Positions 24,918 through 34,370 are shown, counted from the first letter of the stretch. The stretch: 64,000 bases of DNA from Motiliproteus sp036960175 (GCA_036960175.1 JBALWH010000007.1:1-64000), one strand, 5' to 3'. Translations and numbers: made by a program. The notes: generated by a model from the sequence alone, not told the origin.

Positions 24918-26681
24918 TTATCGTTGGGAAGCGTTCAGCATATGGCTGATCAGTGCTCGTAACTTTCCGGGTTTAACCGGTTTGTTCAGCCGGACCAGGC
25001 CGCGCTGTTGAAACAGCTGCCGCACCTCATCGCTGCGATCGGCGGTAATCATGATGGTCGGCGGTAGCTGGCCTATATCTGCATAGATCTGGTCTAGTAC
25101 GTGCAAACCGGTGAGGTCATGCTCCAGATGGTAGTCGGCGAGAATGATGTCGGGTAACTGTTGACGGCAAGCATACAGGGCCTGTGCCGTGTCTTCTGCC
25201 GCAGTCGTCAACGCGCCCCATTCCTGCAGTAATACCTGCATGCTATGGGTAATGGCCTCTTCGTTGTCGATGACTAGGATTCTTGCTCCGGTCAAATCTG
25301 ATGCCATGGCTGGTTGCTGGTTATTGCTGGCCACCAAGGATTGCTGCTCGCTTAGCGGAACGATAACGGAAAAACAGGAGCCTTTGCCGACCACGGAGGA
25401 GAGTCTTACCGGGTGTTCGAGCATATGAGAAATGCGCTCGACGATGGCCAGCCCTAAACCGACTCCCTTATCTCTGCCGCGAACGAAATTCTCCAGCTGT
25501 TGGAATTCTCGGAAAATATCCTGCTGGCGATCTTCGGGTATCCCTGGGCCGGTGTCGCATATGATGATACGCAGACGCCCTTGCTGACGACGGCAACCCA
25601 GTAAAATCCTGCCCTTTGGGGTATAGCGGATGGCATTGCTCAATAGATTGCGCAGTATGCGCATCAGCAAGCGAGAATCGGAATGGACGATGGCCTGGCT
25701 GGCGACCACTGTTAATCGCAGCCCCGCCTTTTTAGCAACAGGTTTGAATTCGGTGCGTAACGCTATCAGCAAATCATTGATGGCGAACTCTCGATAATCA
25801 GGAGTGATAGCGTTGGCATCCAGTTTGGAGATATCCAGTAGGTCGGTCAGTAGTTCTTCGGCGCCTAGCAGGGCAACGTGAATTCGATGTACCAGAGTAG
25901 TATCGCGCTCCGCTAATTGCCGTTCCTGCAGGGTCGAAACCAGAAGGCGGGCAGCATTGAGTGGTTGCAGCAGATCGTGGCTGGCAGCCGCCAGGTATTT
26001 ATCTTTACTCTGGTTAGCCTGTTCGGCCTCTTGTTTGGCCGCTTGCAGTGCTAGCTGAATCTCTTGTCTATCGGTGATTTCCCCGCGGAGCTGGGTGTTA
26101 GCTGAGCGCAGCTCTTTCGTGCGACGGTTTACTCGTTGTTCTAGCGTCGCATTCAGGTTGGTCAAGCTATTTTGGGCTTTCCTGCGCTCGGTAATATCCT
26201 GTACAAAGGCCTCGATCAGGGCGGGGTTGCGGCTTTTCAGTAACACGTTCATCGAAACATCAACGGCAGCGCCGGAGGGGGTTTTTAGCTGGGTCTCAAA
26301 GGCCAGTTTTTTACCCTCTTGCAGTAGTTCTTTCAGCAGCTGCTGATAATCATGATGGCTATTGAACAGCTGGTAGCCGATATCCTCGATAGATGCGCAG
26401 AGGGTGTCAGTGGATTCGTAGCCGCAGATTGCTGCGATAGCTGGGTTAGCACTGGTGATGGTGCCATCGATCTCCGCCTGAAAAATACCATGGAGGGCGT
26501 TCTCAAATAGCCACTTGTAACGATCTTTTTCCAGCGTCAGTTCATCGATCTTATGCTGCAGCTCAGGGTAATAGTTTTTACGTGCAGAGAAATCCCCCAG
26601 GCCGATCAGGTTTTCGATCAGGGCAGTGTCATCGGAAGGCGTCGATGGTGGGTTTTGGGAAGGCTTAAAGTGCTTCCTCAT
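24918..26681 (-). CDS. ercS: Hybrid sensor histidine kinase, ErcS type
   Basis: This protein has about 587 residues from ATG 26681, where gagg stands six bases upstream; earlier GTG/ATG codons lie inside ercA. An N-terminal region (1-40) precedes a PAS domain (about 45-160), a coiled coil, the H-box AAASHDLLQPLNAARL (His near 234), the ATPase domain with NLLSNAIRYTP and DTGPGIPED, and a receiver domain with phospho-Asp in ILADYHLEHD near 517. No membrane segments are present, so it senses a cytoplasmic signal. In Pseudomonas aeruginosa ErcS is encoded beside ErcA and takes part in alcohol regulation. It overlaps ercA by 17 bases. Confidence 0.88.
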   Translation of the reverse strand: MRKHFKPSQNPPSTPSDDTALIENLIGLGDFSARKNYYPELQHKIDELTLEKDRYKWLFENALHGIFQAEIDGTITSANPAIAAICGYESTDTLCASIEDIGYQLFNSHHDYQQLLKELLQEGKKLAFETQLKTPSGAAVDVSMNVLLKSRNPALIEAFVQDITERRKAQNSLTNLNATLEQRVNRRTKELRSANTQLRGEITDRQEIQLALQAAKQEAEQANQSKDKYLAAASHDLLQPLNAARLLVSTLQERQLAERDTTLVHRIHVALLGAEELLTDLLDISKLDANAITPDYREFAINDLLIALRTEFKPVAKKAGLRLTVVASQAIVHSDSRLLMRILRNLLSNAIRYTPKGRILLGCRRQQGRLRIIICDTGPGIPEDRQQDIFREFQQLENFVRGRDKGVGLGLAIVERISHMLEHPVRLSSVVGKGSCFSVIVPLSEQQSLVASNNQQPAMASDLTGARILVIDNEEAITHSMQVLLQEWGALTTAAEDTAQALYACRQQLPDIILADYHLEHDLTGLHVLDQIYADIGQLPPTIMITADRSDEVRQLFQQRGLVRLNKPVKPGKLRALISHMLNASQR

Positions 26682-27828
26682 AAACGACCTCGACATCACG
26701 TTTGTTGGATTTGCGGGGGTTGGTGAGGATGCAGGGGTCCTTTACTGCTTTTCTGGATAGTTCCGGGATATCGGAGCTGCGTACTCCTGCTTCTTTCAGT
26801 CGCTGGGTTAAGCCAACATCGCTCTTTAATTTGCGTACCGATTTCAGCAGCTGTTGTTTTACCTGCTTTGGCCTCATGCCGCGGACGTCGATACCGACGG
26901 TTTCGGCAACAATGCGGAACTTTTCTTCTGACGATGGGAAGTTATAGTCGATGACATGTTCCAGCAAGATGGCGTTGCAGAGGCCGTGGGGCAGGTCAAG
27001 GTGGCCTCCGAGACTGTGAGACATGGCATGAACCGCACCTAGAATCGCATTAGAGAATGCGAGGCCCGCTTGCATGCTGCCGAGCATTACCTGGCCGCGA
27101 AGATGAATATCACTGGGGTCGGCCACCAGCGCTGTGAGATTGCTGGATACCAATTTGATGGCCTGCAGGGCGTGCATGTCGGTCATAGGGCCGCTGGCCG
27201 TCGATACATAAGCCTCAACGGCGTGAACCAGCGCATCGACACCGGTGCAGGCAGTCAGGAAGGGGTCCATGGTGAGGGTGGTTTCAGGGTCGATCAAAGA
27301 GACGTCGGGTACCACGGCTTTGCTGATAATGGATATTTTATTGCGGGTTTCAGGATCGGTAATGATGGCGAATTGTGAGACATCTGCAGAGGTGCCGGCG
27401 GTGGTGGGGATGAATACCAGCGGTGGAATCGGTGCAGATATCTGGTCGACCCCTTCAAAAGTCAAAATGTGTCTTGGGTTGGTGCTGATAATGCCGATGC
27501 CTTTAGCGCAATCCATGGGGCTGCCGCCGCCGATAGCAACGATCATATTGCAGCCTTCCTGCTTATAAAATGCTGCGCCTCGCATCACCTCTTCTGCCCG
27601 TGGGTTGGGACTTACCTGAGTATAGAGTCGATAGTCGATGCCGACAGCAGCGAGGCTGTCTTCAACATCCTTCACCCAGCCAGCCGCCTGAACTCCTGGG
27701 TCAGATACGATAAGCACGCGTTGGGCGCCAAAGGTGCGGGCAAAGTTGCCGACGGTCTTACGGGCGCCAGCACCGAAAACAATTTCAGGGGAAACAAACT
27801 TTCTAAGGTTGGTGAAATCAGTGCTCAT
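26665..27828 (-). CDS. ercA: Iron-containing alcohol dehydrogenase, ErcA type
   Basis: This 387-residue protein begins MSTDFTNLRKFVSPEIVFG at 27828, with an agg site at normal spacing. The group III ADH fold shows the NAD-binding VAIGGGSPMDCAKG and the metal-binding region with HAMSHSLGGHLDLPHGLCNA, which supplies His ligands. The preceding DALVHAVEAY also carries a ligand. In Pseudomonas the ercA product is thought to be regulatory in alcohol oxidation, since mutants lose control of exaA. It could also convert an alcohol to the signal for ErcS. It overlaps ercS, so the two form a pair, and 206 bases separate it from the ABC transporter genes. Confidence 0.93.
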   Translation of the reverse strand: MSTDFTNLRKFVSPEIVFGAGARKTVGNFARTFGAQRVLIVSDPGVQAAGWVKDVEDSLAAVGIDYRLYTQVSPNPRAEEVMRGAAFYKQEGCNMIVAIGGGSPMDCAKGIGIISTNPRHILTFEGVDQISAPIPPLVFIPTTAGTSADVSQFAIITDPETRNKISIISKAVVPDVSLIDPETTLTMDPFLTACTGVDALVHAVEAYVSTASGPMTDMHALQAIKLVSSNLTALVADPSDIHLRGQVMLGSMQAGLAFSNAILGAVHAMSHSLGGHLDLPHGLCNAILLEHVIDYNFPSSEEKFRIVAETVGIDVRGMRPKQVKQQLLKSVRKLKSDVGLTQRLKEAGVRSSDIPELSRKAVKDPCILTNPRKSNKRDVEVVYEEAL

Positions 27829-28034
27829 ACGGCGGGCCTGGTTATAGTTCTTCGTTGTTGTCACTCAGTGATTCGCTGGTAAAAAAGATAACGATGTCTG
27901 TTATCTGTCGCTGAGACTCTGTCCTTAGAGTGTCTGATTTTAGCATGCAAATAGGTTAGACGGTGGGGCTATCCTGATGATCTGGATTAGCCTTTAGCAG
28001 GGGCTTGGAAAAACCCTTAGGAAGCCACAGCGAT

Positions 28035-28826
28035 TTAGGCCAGTTGCTTCTCTGTCGGGCAAATTTGTATGGAGGGGTTAGTACTCAGGGGTGGGGCTTT
28101 GTCACACGTATTTAGCGTCCTTAATTCTTCTTCCATTTTTTGTATATCTTCGGGCGTGCGTAATGCGGGAGCCAGCGCAGGGCGATATTCTTTGTTCTGG
28201 CGAATGGGCAGGCGATCAAAGATAAGTATCCGATCCGCCAATCGCAGGGCCTCGCGGATATCGTGAGTCACCAGTAATATGGATAGTTTCGGGTGCTTTT
28301 CCCGCAGTAGCTGTAGCTGCTGATAGAGTATTTTCAGGTTGGTCTCATCCAATGATACGAAAGGTTCATCCATCAGAATCAATTGCGGTTCAATCAACAG
28401 GCAGCGAGCTAAAGCCACGCGTCGCGCCATTCCCAGAGATAATTGGGCCGGGTAAAGGTCGAGGCAGTTCTGCAGCCCCATCTGCTTGAGCAGATGATTG
28501 ATCTTAGTGTCTAGTCCTTCGCGGAGTGACGGATCTGCTGCGGTTGCTTGGCAGCCCTTGACGACTAGTTCGAGGTTTTGCTGTACCGTTCGCCATGGTA
28601 GTAAACGGGGTTCCTGAAACATGTAGCTGATGCGATAGTTCTGGGATTGTTCGATGGCACCCTGGTAGTCGTTGTCGATGCCGGCGATCATATTCAGCAG
28701 TGTGGTCTTGCCGCAGCCGGAGGGCCCTAATAGGCACAGTAATTCGCCGCTGGCCAATGACATTTGAAAGTCGTCAAACAGCGTGGCAGAGCCGAAATCT
28801 TTTTGTTCTATGTTGACGCTTAGCAT
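28035..28826 (-). CDS. ABC transporter ATP-binding protein, nitrate/sulfonate type
   Basis: This protein has about 263 residues from ATG 28826; the first 20 codons of the longer frame have no ribosome site, while ggagg stands before 28826. Walker A GPSGCGKTT, signature LSLGMARRVAL (SLGMA in place of the usual SGGQ), Walker B LILMDEPFVSLDE and the switch His in LLVTHDIREAL are visible. It pairs with the permease gene, whose stop it overlaps by seven bases. Energy-coupling for uptake is inferred. The altered signature is a feature of some members of the sulfonate/nitrate group. Confidence 0.9.
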   Translation of the reverse strand: MLSVNIEQKDFGSATLFDDFQMSLASGELLCLLGPSGCGKTTLLNMIAGIDNDYQGAIEQSQNYRISYMFQEPRLLPWRTVQQNLELVVKGCQATAADPSLREGLDTKINHLLKQMGLQNCLDLYPAQLSLGMARRVALARCLLIEPQLILMDEPFVSLDETNLKILYQQLQLLREKHPKLSILLVTHDIREALRLADRILIFDRLPIRQNKEYRPALAPALRTPEDIQKMEEELRTLNTCDKAPPLSTNPSIQICPTEKQLA

Positions 28827-29599
28827 GTGCTTGGGTGCCTCCGCCAGCGTTGTTGATGGTTTTCCAAGGGCTGCAGAATGGTCCATTCGACTAGCTGTAC
28901 GATTATTATAAAGCTTAGGCTGTAGGCCAGGATAGTGACTACATCAAACATCTGAAATGCTAGGTGTAGCTGGAATCCAACGCCATCGCTGCGGCCTAGT
29001 AATTCCACCACTAATACGATCTTCCAGATCAATGCCAGACCGCTGCGGGCGGCGATCAGAAAGTAAGGGGCGAGTTGCGGCAGCAGCAGATCTTTAAATC
29101 GGCACCAGGCATTGAGTCGATAGACGTGGGCGAGGTCGGTGTAATCAGGGTTTAGATTCTGGGTGCCTTGGCGCAGGGTGATAACGACGTTTGGAACTTT
29201 GTTGATCACCACCGCAATAATAGCGGCGGTTTCAGACAGTCCGATCCAAAGATAAAACAGCAGAATAATGACCAGTGCAGGAATATTTAGCAACAGTATC
29301 AGCACGGGGTCAGCTAGGCGGTTGAAGCCGTCGTAGAGCCCCATGATAATGCCGATCATTGAGCCAATCAGCATCGCTACGGTGAAGGTGATGACCACCC
29401 GCTGCAAGGTCGCACCCAGGTGCAGACTGAGGTCGCCCTTGAGCCACTCTGAGTGTATCGCCATCACGACTTCCAACGGTCCCGGCAGCAGTGGGTTTTG
29501 CAGAAACTGGGCCAGCAGCTGCCAGGCAAGCAGCAAAAGCATCATGGTGATCAACTGTTGCCTTAGGCTTTTTAGCCATGGTCGGGTAAGCATCTTCAT
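28820..29599 (-). CDS. ABC transporter permease, NitT/TauT-like
   Basis: This 259-residue inner-membrane protein has about six hydrophobic segments. The BPD transporter motif region shows the EAA-like part (DLAHVYRLNAWCRFKDLLLP), and LGLSETAAIIAVVINKVPNV is a conserved permease helix. It belongs with SsuC/NrtB/TauC-like importers. The gene follows the binding protein after about 19 bases and overlaps the ATPase gene, giving a SBP-permease-ATPase operon that reads toward ercA. Substrate cannot be assigned from the sequence. Confidence 0.92.
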   Translation of the reverse strand: MKMLTRPWLKSLRQQLITMMLLLLAWQLLAQFLQNPLLPGPLEVVMAIHSEWLKGDLSLHLGATLQRVVITFTVAMLIGSMIGIIMGLYDGFNRLADPVLILLLNIPALVIILLFYLWIGLSETAAIIAVVINKVPNVVITLRQGTQNLNPDYTDLAHVYRLNAWCRFKDLLLPQLAPYFLIAARSGLALIWKIVLVVELLGRSDGVGFQLHLAFQMFDVVTILAYSLSFIIIVQLVEWTILQPLENHQQRWRRHPSTC

Positions 29600-29618
29600 T
29601 ATTGCCTGCAGCCGTTAC

Positions 29619-30638
29619 TTATTGGGTTGGCGTTTGCTGTTCGGACCAGAAAGTATCTGGGTCTAGCTGTTGATGCTTGCCCATTAGCTCCGAGCCGCCG
29701 ATGCCAGCAAGCAGGGTAAACATCTGCTGTGCTTGTTGTTGGAGCTTAGCAGACAGGGGGGTTGGGATGCCGGCCAAATAGCCGGCCTTAAGTCGTTCAA
29801 ATACGGCCGTGGTTTTAGCACCCATTAGCGGGCGGAGTCGTTGCCAGGCATCCGGCTGGTCACGAAGGTGATATTTGCTTTGCATTGAGGCGGCTTGCAG
29901 GGCTTTGACGCGGTCGGGGTATTGTTGTGCCCACTGCTGATGGAACACCAGCCCTAGCATGGGTAAGTCGTTATCCAGCCCCAGCTGTGCGCTTATCTGT
30001 TTTAGATCTAGCAGGCTTCTATGACCTTTGCCTTCGAGTCGGGCGGCGTAGTGCCAGAATGTCAGCACCGCATCTATTTGGCCCCGTTCCAGAGCGGCAT
30101 TCAATAGCGGCGGGGCGGCGAATTGCTGCTGGCTGCTTTGCTTAAGATCAAATCCTTGCTGCAGGGCACCGGCGCGTAACAGTAGCCAGCCTTTGTCAGC
30201 CGGTCCACCGGCAATACCAATGCGCTTGCCTTTAAGATCGGCCAAAGATTCGATGGCGGAGCCCTTAGGCACCATTAGCTTACCGATGGAGGATGAATAG
30301 GGAATGAACTGTAGCGGGATGCCTCGATTTCTCTGCTGGGAAACCCAAATCCAATCCGCGACAATGACATCGGCACTACGGCTCATCAGCGCCGTGCGGG
30401 TAGCGGTCATGCTGGCCAGGGCTATGGTCTTCAGTCGGAAACCGGATTTCTCGTCAAAGTGCTGGTGGGCCATGGTGTCGAGCTCCCAGTTAAGGGTGCC
30501 GAACTTCAGGGTCGCGACTCGTATTTCGGGCAGTGGTTGTGACTCATCTGACCAGGCCGGGCGGACGGCGCCGAAGACCAGCATGCTGATTAGCAGTCCG
30601 GCACTAAAGACCTTATTGAGCGTGTTTGCTGTGTTCAT
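29619..30638 (-). CDS. ABC transporter substrate-binding protein (NMT1/SsuA-like)
   Basis: This protein has about 339 residues from the ATG at 30638, which has aggag six bases upstream; an ATG two codons before touches that site. The signal peptide is about 25-30 residues (LLISMLVFGAVRPAWS). The mature protein follows the NMT1/SsuA fold: IRVATLKFGTLNWELDTM, then SADVIVADWIWVSQQ and LADLKGKRIGIAGGPADKG. The Trp-rich stretch ADWIWVS could line the ligand pocket. No family Cys lipobox is present, so it is soluble in the periplasm. It is divergent from erbR. The ligand is unknown; candidates include sulfonates, thiamine precursors or something tied to alcohol use. Confidence 0.88.
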   Translation of the reverse strand: MNTANTLNKVFSAGLLISMLVFGAVRPAWSDESQPLPEIRVATLKFGTLNWELDTMAHQHFDEKSGFRLKTIALASMTATRTALMSRSADVIVADWIWVSQQRNRGIPLQFIPYSSSIGKLMVPKGSAIESLADLKGKRIGIAGGPADKGWLLLRAGALQQGFDLKQSSQQQFAAPPLLNAALERGQIDAVLTFWHYAARLEGKGHRSLLDLKQISAQLGLDNDLPMLGLVFHQQWAQQYPDRVKALQAASMQSKYHLRDQPDAWQRLRPLMGAKTTAVFERLKAGYLAGIPTPLSAKLQQQAQQMFTLLAGIGGSELMGKHQQLDPDTFWSEQQTPTQ

Positions 30639-30772
30639 TTCCATCTCCTGAAACAGCCGCTACTCGGCACCAGAGACAGGTTCGTGTAATGGAGGTCCGG
30701 GGGAGGGTGCTTTGTTCTACAATAAGGCGGTCAGCAGGATGAAAGTATAGTACTTTCGGGTCCTTATGAGGG

Positions 30773-30782
30773 CTCAAAGGTA
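30773..30782. promoter_or_regulatory. ctcaaaggta element in the erbR / ABC intergenic region
   Basis: The decamer at 30773-30782 is identical to 14442-14451 upstream of exaC. It lies 66 bases before the erbR start and 135 bases before the ABC operon start, in the gap 30639-30848. A stretch agtatagtactttcggg is nearby at about 30743. It is a candidate ErbR-linked site and is unproven. Confidence 0.35.
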
Positions 30783-30848
30783 GGATGGCCGAAATGTCTA
30801 AAAGAGGTTCTAATAGATTTGAGTATCAATAATAAAAGGAGTAGCTTC

Positions 30849-31652
30849 ATGTTAGCTTCGAATGACGCAGCCCAGAGTATGGATGCTGTAGCGAGTGACG
30901 ATGGAGTCTTGGTCCCAGGTGTTTCTGGCGTCGTTAATGAAGCGGACACTACAACAATGAACGGGGTGCTTCCTTCTGTGTATAAATTGCTAATTGCCGA
31001 TGATCATCCGCTCTTTCGTGAAGCTATTGCTGATGTTATTTGCAGTCGCTATCCTGATGCTGAAATCCTTGAGTCGGACACTCTTGAGTCGGCACTGGAG
31101 ACTGCTCAGCGCTACGATGATCTGGATCTAATTCTGCTGGATCTTAATATGCCCGGAATGAATGGGCTAAACGGACTGATGCAGCTTCGTAATGAAGCAC
31201 CTTCCATTCCGGTGGTGATTGTTTCTGCAGAAGAAGAGAAAAGCATTGTTTTGCAGGCGATGACGTATGGCGCTGTCGGATTTATTATCAAATCCTTAGC
31301 TCGAGAGAAGATGACAGATGCTCTGGATCAAGTTTTGGCGGGTCAGGTCTATCTACCCTCCGATGTTATACGATCGTCTCAGCCCAGCACGCGTTCCAGC
31401 TCTCACCGTCAGTCTGATGATAAACAGCTACCGCCAGAATTGTTAAATAGTCTGACTCGTCGTCAACTGTTGGTGCTGGAACGCATGGCTAGCGGTGAAT
31501 CCAACAAGCAGATCGCCTATAAACTGAATATTGCTGAAACGACGGTTAAAGCTCATGTGTCTGCGATACTAAGAAAGCTTAAAGTTCATAACCGTATTCA
31601 GGCCGCACTGGCCGCCGGTAATATCGATTTTAATCAGTATTTGAAACGCTGA
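30849..31652 (+). CDS. erbR: LuxR-family response regulator, ErbR/AgmR type
   Basis: This protein has about 267 residues from ATG 30849 (aaaagga upstream). The receiver domain starts at YKLLIADDHPLFREAI (residue 45) and holds the phospho-Asp in LILLDLNMPGM near 98. The C-terminal LuxR HTH shows LTRRQLLVLERMASGESNKQ and ETTVKAHVSAIL. It is very close to the Pseudomonas alcohol regulator AgmR/ErbR, which controls the exa and pqq genes. Unlike that protein it has about 43 extra acidic N-terminal residues; ATG 30957 would remove most but has a poor ribosome site. It is divergent from the ABC operon and convergent with ercS'. Confidence 0.92.
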   Translation: MLASNDAAQSMDAVASDDGVLVPGVSGVVNEADTTTMNGVLPSVYKLLIADDHPLFREAIADVICSRYPDAEILESDTLESALETAQRYDDLDLILLDLNMPGMNGLNGLMQLRNEAPSIPVVIVSAEEEKSIVLQAMTYGAVGFIIKSLAREKMTDALDQVLAGQVYLPSDVIRSSQPSTRSSSHRQSDDKQLPPELLNSLTRRQLLVLERMASGESNKQIAYKLNIAETTVKAHVSAILRKLKVHNRIQAALAAGNIDFNQYLKR

Positions 31653-31666
31653 TATCCTTGCTAGAT

Positions 31667-31689
31667 AAGGGCTGCATTTGCGGTCCTTT
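31667..31689. terminator. Hairpin between convergent erbR and ercS'
   Basis: aagggctgc pairs with gcggtcctt (two G-U pairs) across loop attt, and tctct follows. The position suggests a two-way terminator, but the U-run is poor. Confidence 0.4.
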
Positions 31690-31706
31690 CTCTAGCTATT
31701 TCAACT

Positions 31707-34370
31707 CTATTCTGACTGGTCTTTGGCTCCTTGGCTGAGCATGTGCTGAACTAACGCTTTCAGTTTTGCAGGGCGCACAGGTTTATTCATCATGTTGTAA
31801 CCCAGCGCGCGCACTTCTTGTTTTAACTCATTGCTATAATTTGCTGTGATCATTAGAACCGGAGCGTCTAGGCGTAACTCCTGGCGAATCCGCTGGGCGG
31901 CTTCTAAGCCGGTTTTTCCGTTATCCAGGTGGTAATCGGCGATCAGCATATCGATTCCCGCTTTCAGTTCTGGCTGCTGTGCTACTTCCTCGTAGGAGGT
32001 GGCGGTGAAGACTATGCACTTCCAACTTGTTAAAAGTGTTTCCATGGCTTCACAAATACTGAGTTCGTTGTCGACTACTAGTATGCGTTTTCCTGCAAAG
32101 CTATAGTGGGCCGAGCTGTCATAGCTGTTGGATGGCAGCGGTTGTGTTCTGGGTAAGGTGCCGTAAGGGATTTGCACGGAGAAGCAAGATCCGCGTCCGG
32201 GTGCTGAGCGCACGGATATCTTGCAGCTGAGGATTTTTGCCATTTTTTCAACGATCGCCAGACCAAGTCCCAGGCCTTTGTCGCGGGCGGAGTTGTCATC
32301 GTGAATACGATTAAACTCCTGGAAAATTTCCTCCAGTTTGTCCTCGGGAATACCGATACCGGTGTCACAGACTTCGATAGCCAGTACGCCTGCCTGTCTG
32401 CGGCACCCTAGCATGACCTTGCCGGCAGGGGTGTAGCGTATGGCGTTGCTGAGGAAGTTCCTAAGGATGCGGGCCAGTAGCTGTGAATCGGATGCGATCA
32501 CTGCTGATGAGGAGACGAACTCAAACTCCAGTCCAGCATCGTTAGCAAGTGTTTGGAATTCGTTCGCTAGGTTGTCGAGCAGGTCGCCGGCGTTAAAGGC
32601 AGTGATATCTGGTTTTACTGCACCGGCATCCAGTTTGGATATATCTACCAGAGCGGCCAGTAGCGATTCCACGTCTTCCAGTGAGAAATTGAGAGAGTTG
32701 ACCAGTCGTCGGGTGCGATCACAGAGGTCATGTTCCATCAGCGAGGCGGCGAATAGCCGTGCTGCGTTCATCGGTTGCAATAGGTCGTGGCTAGCAGCGG
32801 CCAGGAATTTGGTTTTGCTGGTGTTGGCGTGCTCCGCTTCTTTGGTGGCCTCTCGCAGTCGCGCTTCGATCTTTCGGCGTTCCTGGATATCTTCCAGCAT
32901 CTGCAGATTGAGTGTCGTCAGCTCAGCGGTCCGCTCGGTGACTCGTTGCTCCATGTTCTGATAGGCATTGCGGAGTTCTTCGGCAGTAATACGTTGTTCG
33001 GTTATATCCTGAATCAGCACATAGAAGCCCTCTACCTGCTGATTGTCACCGAACTGTGGAACATAGGACTTCAGTACATAACGTTTTTTTCCGTCCGGTG
33101 TGGGTTCATCAATCTCAAAACTGACTGCCTCCCCTTTCAAGGCGCGTTTGACATAAGGGCGCAGGCGTTTCAGTTGTTTTTCCGGCAGCACATCCACCAG
33201 CTTATGTTCCAATACCTTCTTGCGATCGAGCTGATACCAAGTCTCGTAGGCGCGGTTGGTAAACTTGAAGGTCAGGTCACTATCGACATAGGCGATAAGG
33301 GCCGGTACGGCATCGGTGATCAGGCGAATTCTATGCTCGCTATCCGCTAGTGCTTTGGCAGACCGGCTGCGTTCGGTGATGTCGGTGTAGGTGTTAACAT
33401 ACTGGCCATTGGGCATGGGGTGTGTCTTGATTTCAAGGACTCGGCCGTTGGACAGCTGCTGCTCCATTTCTCTGCTACGTTTTCCGTGCTTATTACTGCT
33501 GACGGGTTTTAGATCTTCTACCTCGGTGGCAGCCATCAGCTTGCTGATGCTCAGTCCCGATGTGACGTTTTTGCGATCAAGCCCCGCAATTTCGATAAAG
33601 CGTTCGTTCCAAGTTTCGAGCTGTTGCTGGTCATTTACCAGAATGACGCCTTGGGACAGGTTGTCGAGGGTATTTTGTAGAATGGTGGATTTGTTCGCCA
33701 GCGCTTTTTCTCGCACTGCGCGCTCATTCTCCATCAGCGTGGTGATGTCTTTGTACAGCACCACCATGCCGCCATCGCCGGTATAGCGCTCGCTAATCTG
33801 CAGCCAGTTGCCATTGGCTAAACGGTATACTTTACCGTCACTCTGCAGGGACTTGTTCTTCCAGTGTTGCTGACCATCAGCTCCTTGAAAATGGTAGTCG
33901 ATCAGCTTCATCCGCTGGGATAATTCCTTGATCTCCCGCTGATGAATTCCAGGTTCGATTTTGACGCCAGAATTGCGCCAGAACTCGCTGAATTTGGTGT
34001 TACACAGCAGCATGCGCTGGTCTTTGTCATAAAGAACAAAGGCATCGGAAATACTTTCGATGGCTTCTATTAAATATTGGTGTGCGGTCTGAGCGACATT
34101 GTTAGCATGTTTCAGGGCCTGGTTGCTGTGTTTAAGATCGGCCAGTGCAGCGTTCAGGGCGGCGGTACGTTCGTGGACCTGCTCGGCCAGAAATACCGCG
34201 TGTTCAAAGTTTCCGTAGGGGCCGTACTTATCGTTGGATCCGGCTTCTACCCGCTCTATCAGTGCCTGATTTATTTTCTTAAGCTTGCTGTTTTCCTGCT
34301 CGAGCTGTGCAAGCTGGGCTTTCAGGATTTTGGTCTCTGATTCAGCCAACGCCGGACCTCCCGATGGCAA
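31707..34370 (-). CDS. Hybrid sensor histidine kinase with three PAS domains, ErcS'-type
   Basis: This 887-residue soluble kinase has an N-terminal coiled coil (1-95) and three PAS domains (about 105-215, 235-330 and 345-460). A further coiled coil precedes the H-box AAASHDLLQPMNAARL with His near 528. The ATPase domain has FLSNAIRYTP and DTGIGIPED, and a receiver domain at 765-880 has phospho-Asp in LIADYHLDN. It is related to ErcS along the kinase part and corresponds to ErcS' (PA1976 type), here beside the erbR gene. Its start overlaps the end of a FIST gene by 29 bases, implying a FIST-kinase complex. It is convergent with erbR. Confidence 0.88.
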   Translation of the reverse strand: MPSGGPALAESETKILKAQLAQLEQENSKLKKINQALIERVEAGSNDKYGPYGNFEHAVFLAEQVHERTAALNAALADLKHSNQALKHANNVAQTAHQYLIEAIESISDAFVLYDKDQRMLLCNTKFSEFWRNSGVKIEPGIHQREIKELSQRMKLIDYHFQGADGQQHWKNKSLQSDGKVYRLANGNWLQISERYTGDGGMVVLYKDITTLMENERAVREKALANKSTILQNTLDNLSQGVILVNDQQQLETWNERFIEIAGLDRKNVTSGLSISKLMAATEVEDLKPVSSNKHGKRSREMEQQLSNGRVLEIKTHPMPNGQYVNTYTDITERSRSAKALADSEHRIRLITDAVPALIAYVDSDLTFKFTNRAYETWYQLDRKKVLEHKLVDVLPEKQLKRLRPYVKRALKGEAVSFEIDEPTPDGKKRYVLKSYVPQFGDNQQVEGFYVLIQDITEQRITAEELRNAYQNMEQRVTERTAELTTLNLQMLEDIQERRKIEARLREATKEAEHANTSKTKFLAAASHDLLQPMNAARLFAASLMEHDLCDRTRRLVNSLNFSLEDVESLLAALVDISKLDAGAVKPDITAFNAGDLLDNLANEFQTLANDAGLEFEFVSSSAVIASDSQLLARILRNFLSNAIRYTPAGKVMLGCRRQAGVLAIEVCDTGIGIPEDKLEEIFQEFNRIHDDNSARDKGLGLGLAIVEKMAKILSCKISVRSAPGRGSCFSVQIPYGTLPRTQPLPSNSYDSSAHYSFAGKRILVVDNELSICEAMETLLTSWKCIVFTATSYEEVAQQPELKAGIDMLIADYHLDNGKTGLEAAQRIRQELRLDAPVLMITANYSNELKQEVRALGYNMMNKPVRPAKLKALVQHMLSQGAKDQSE

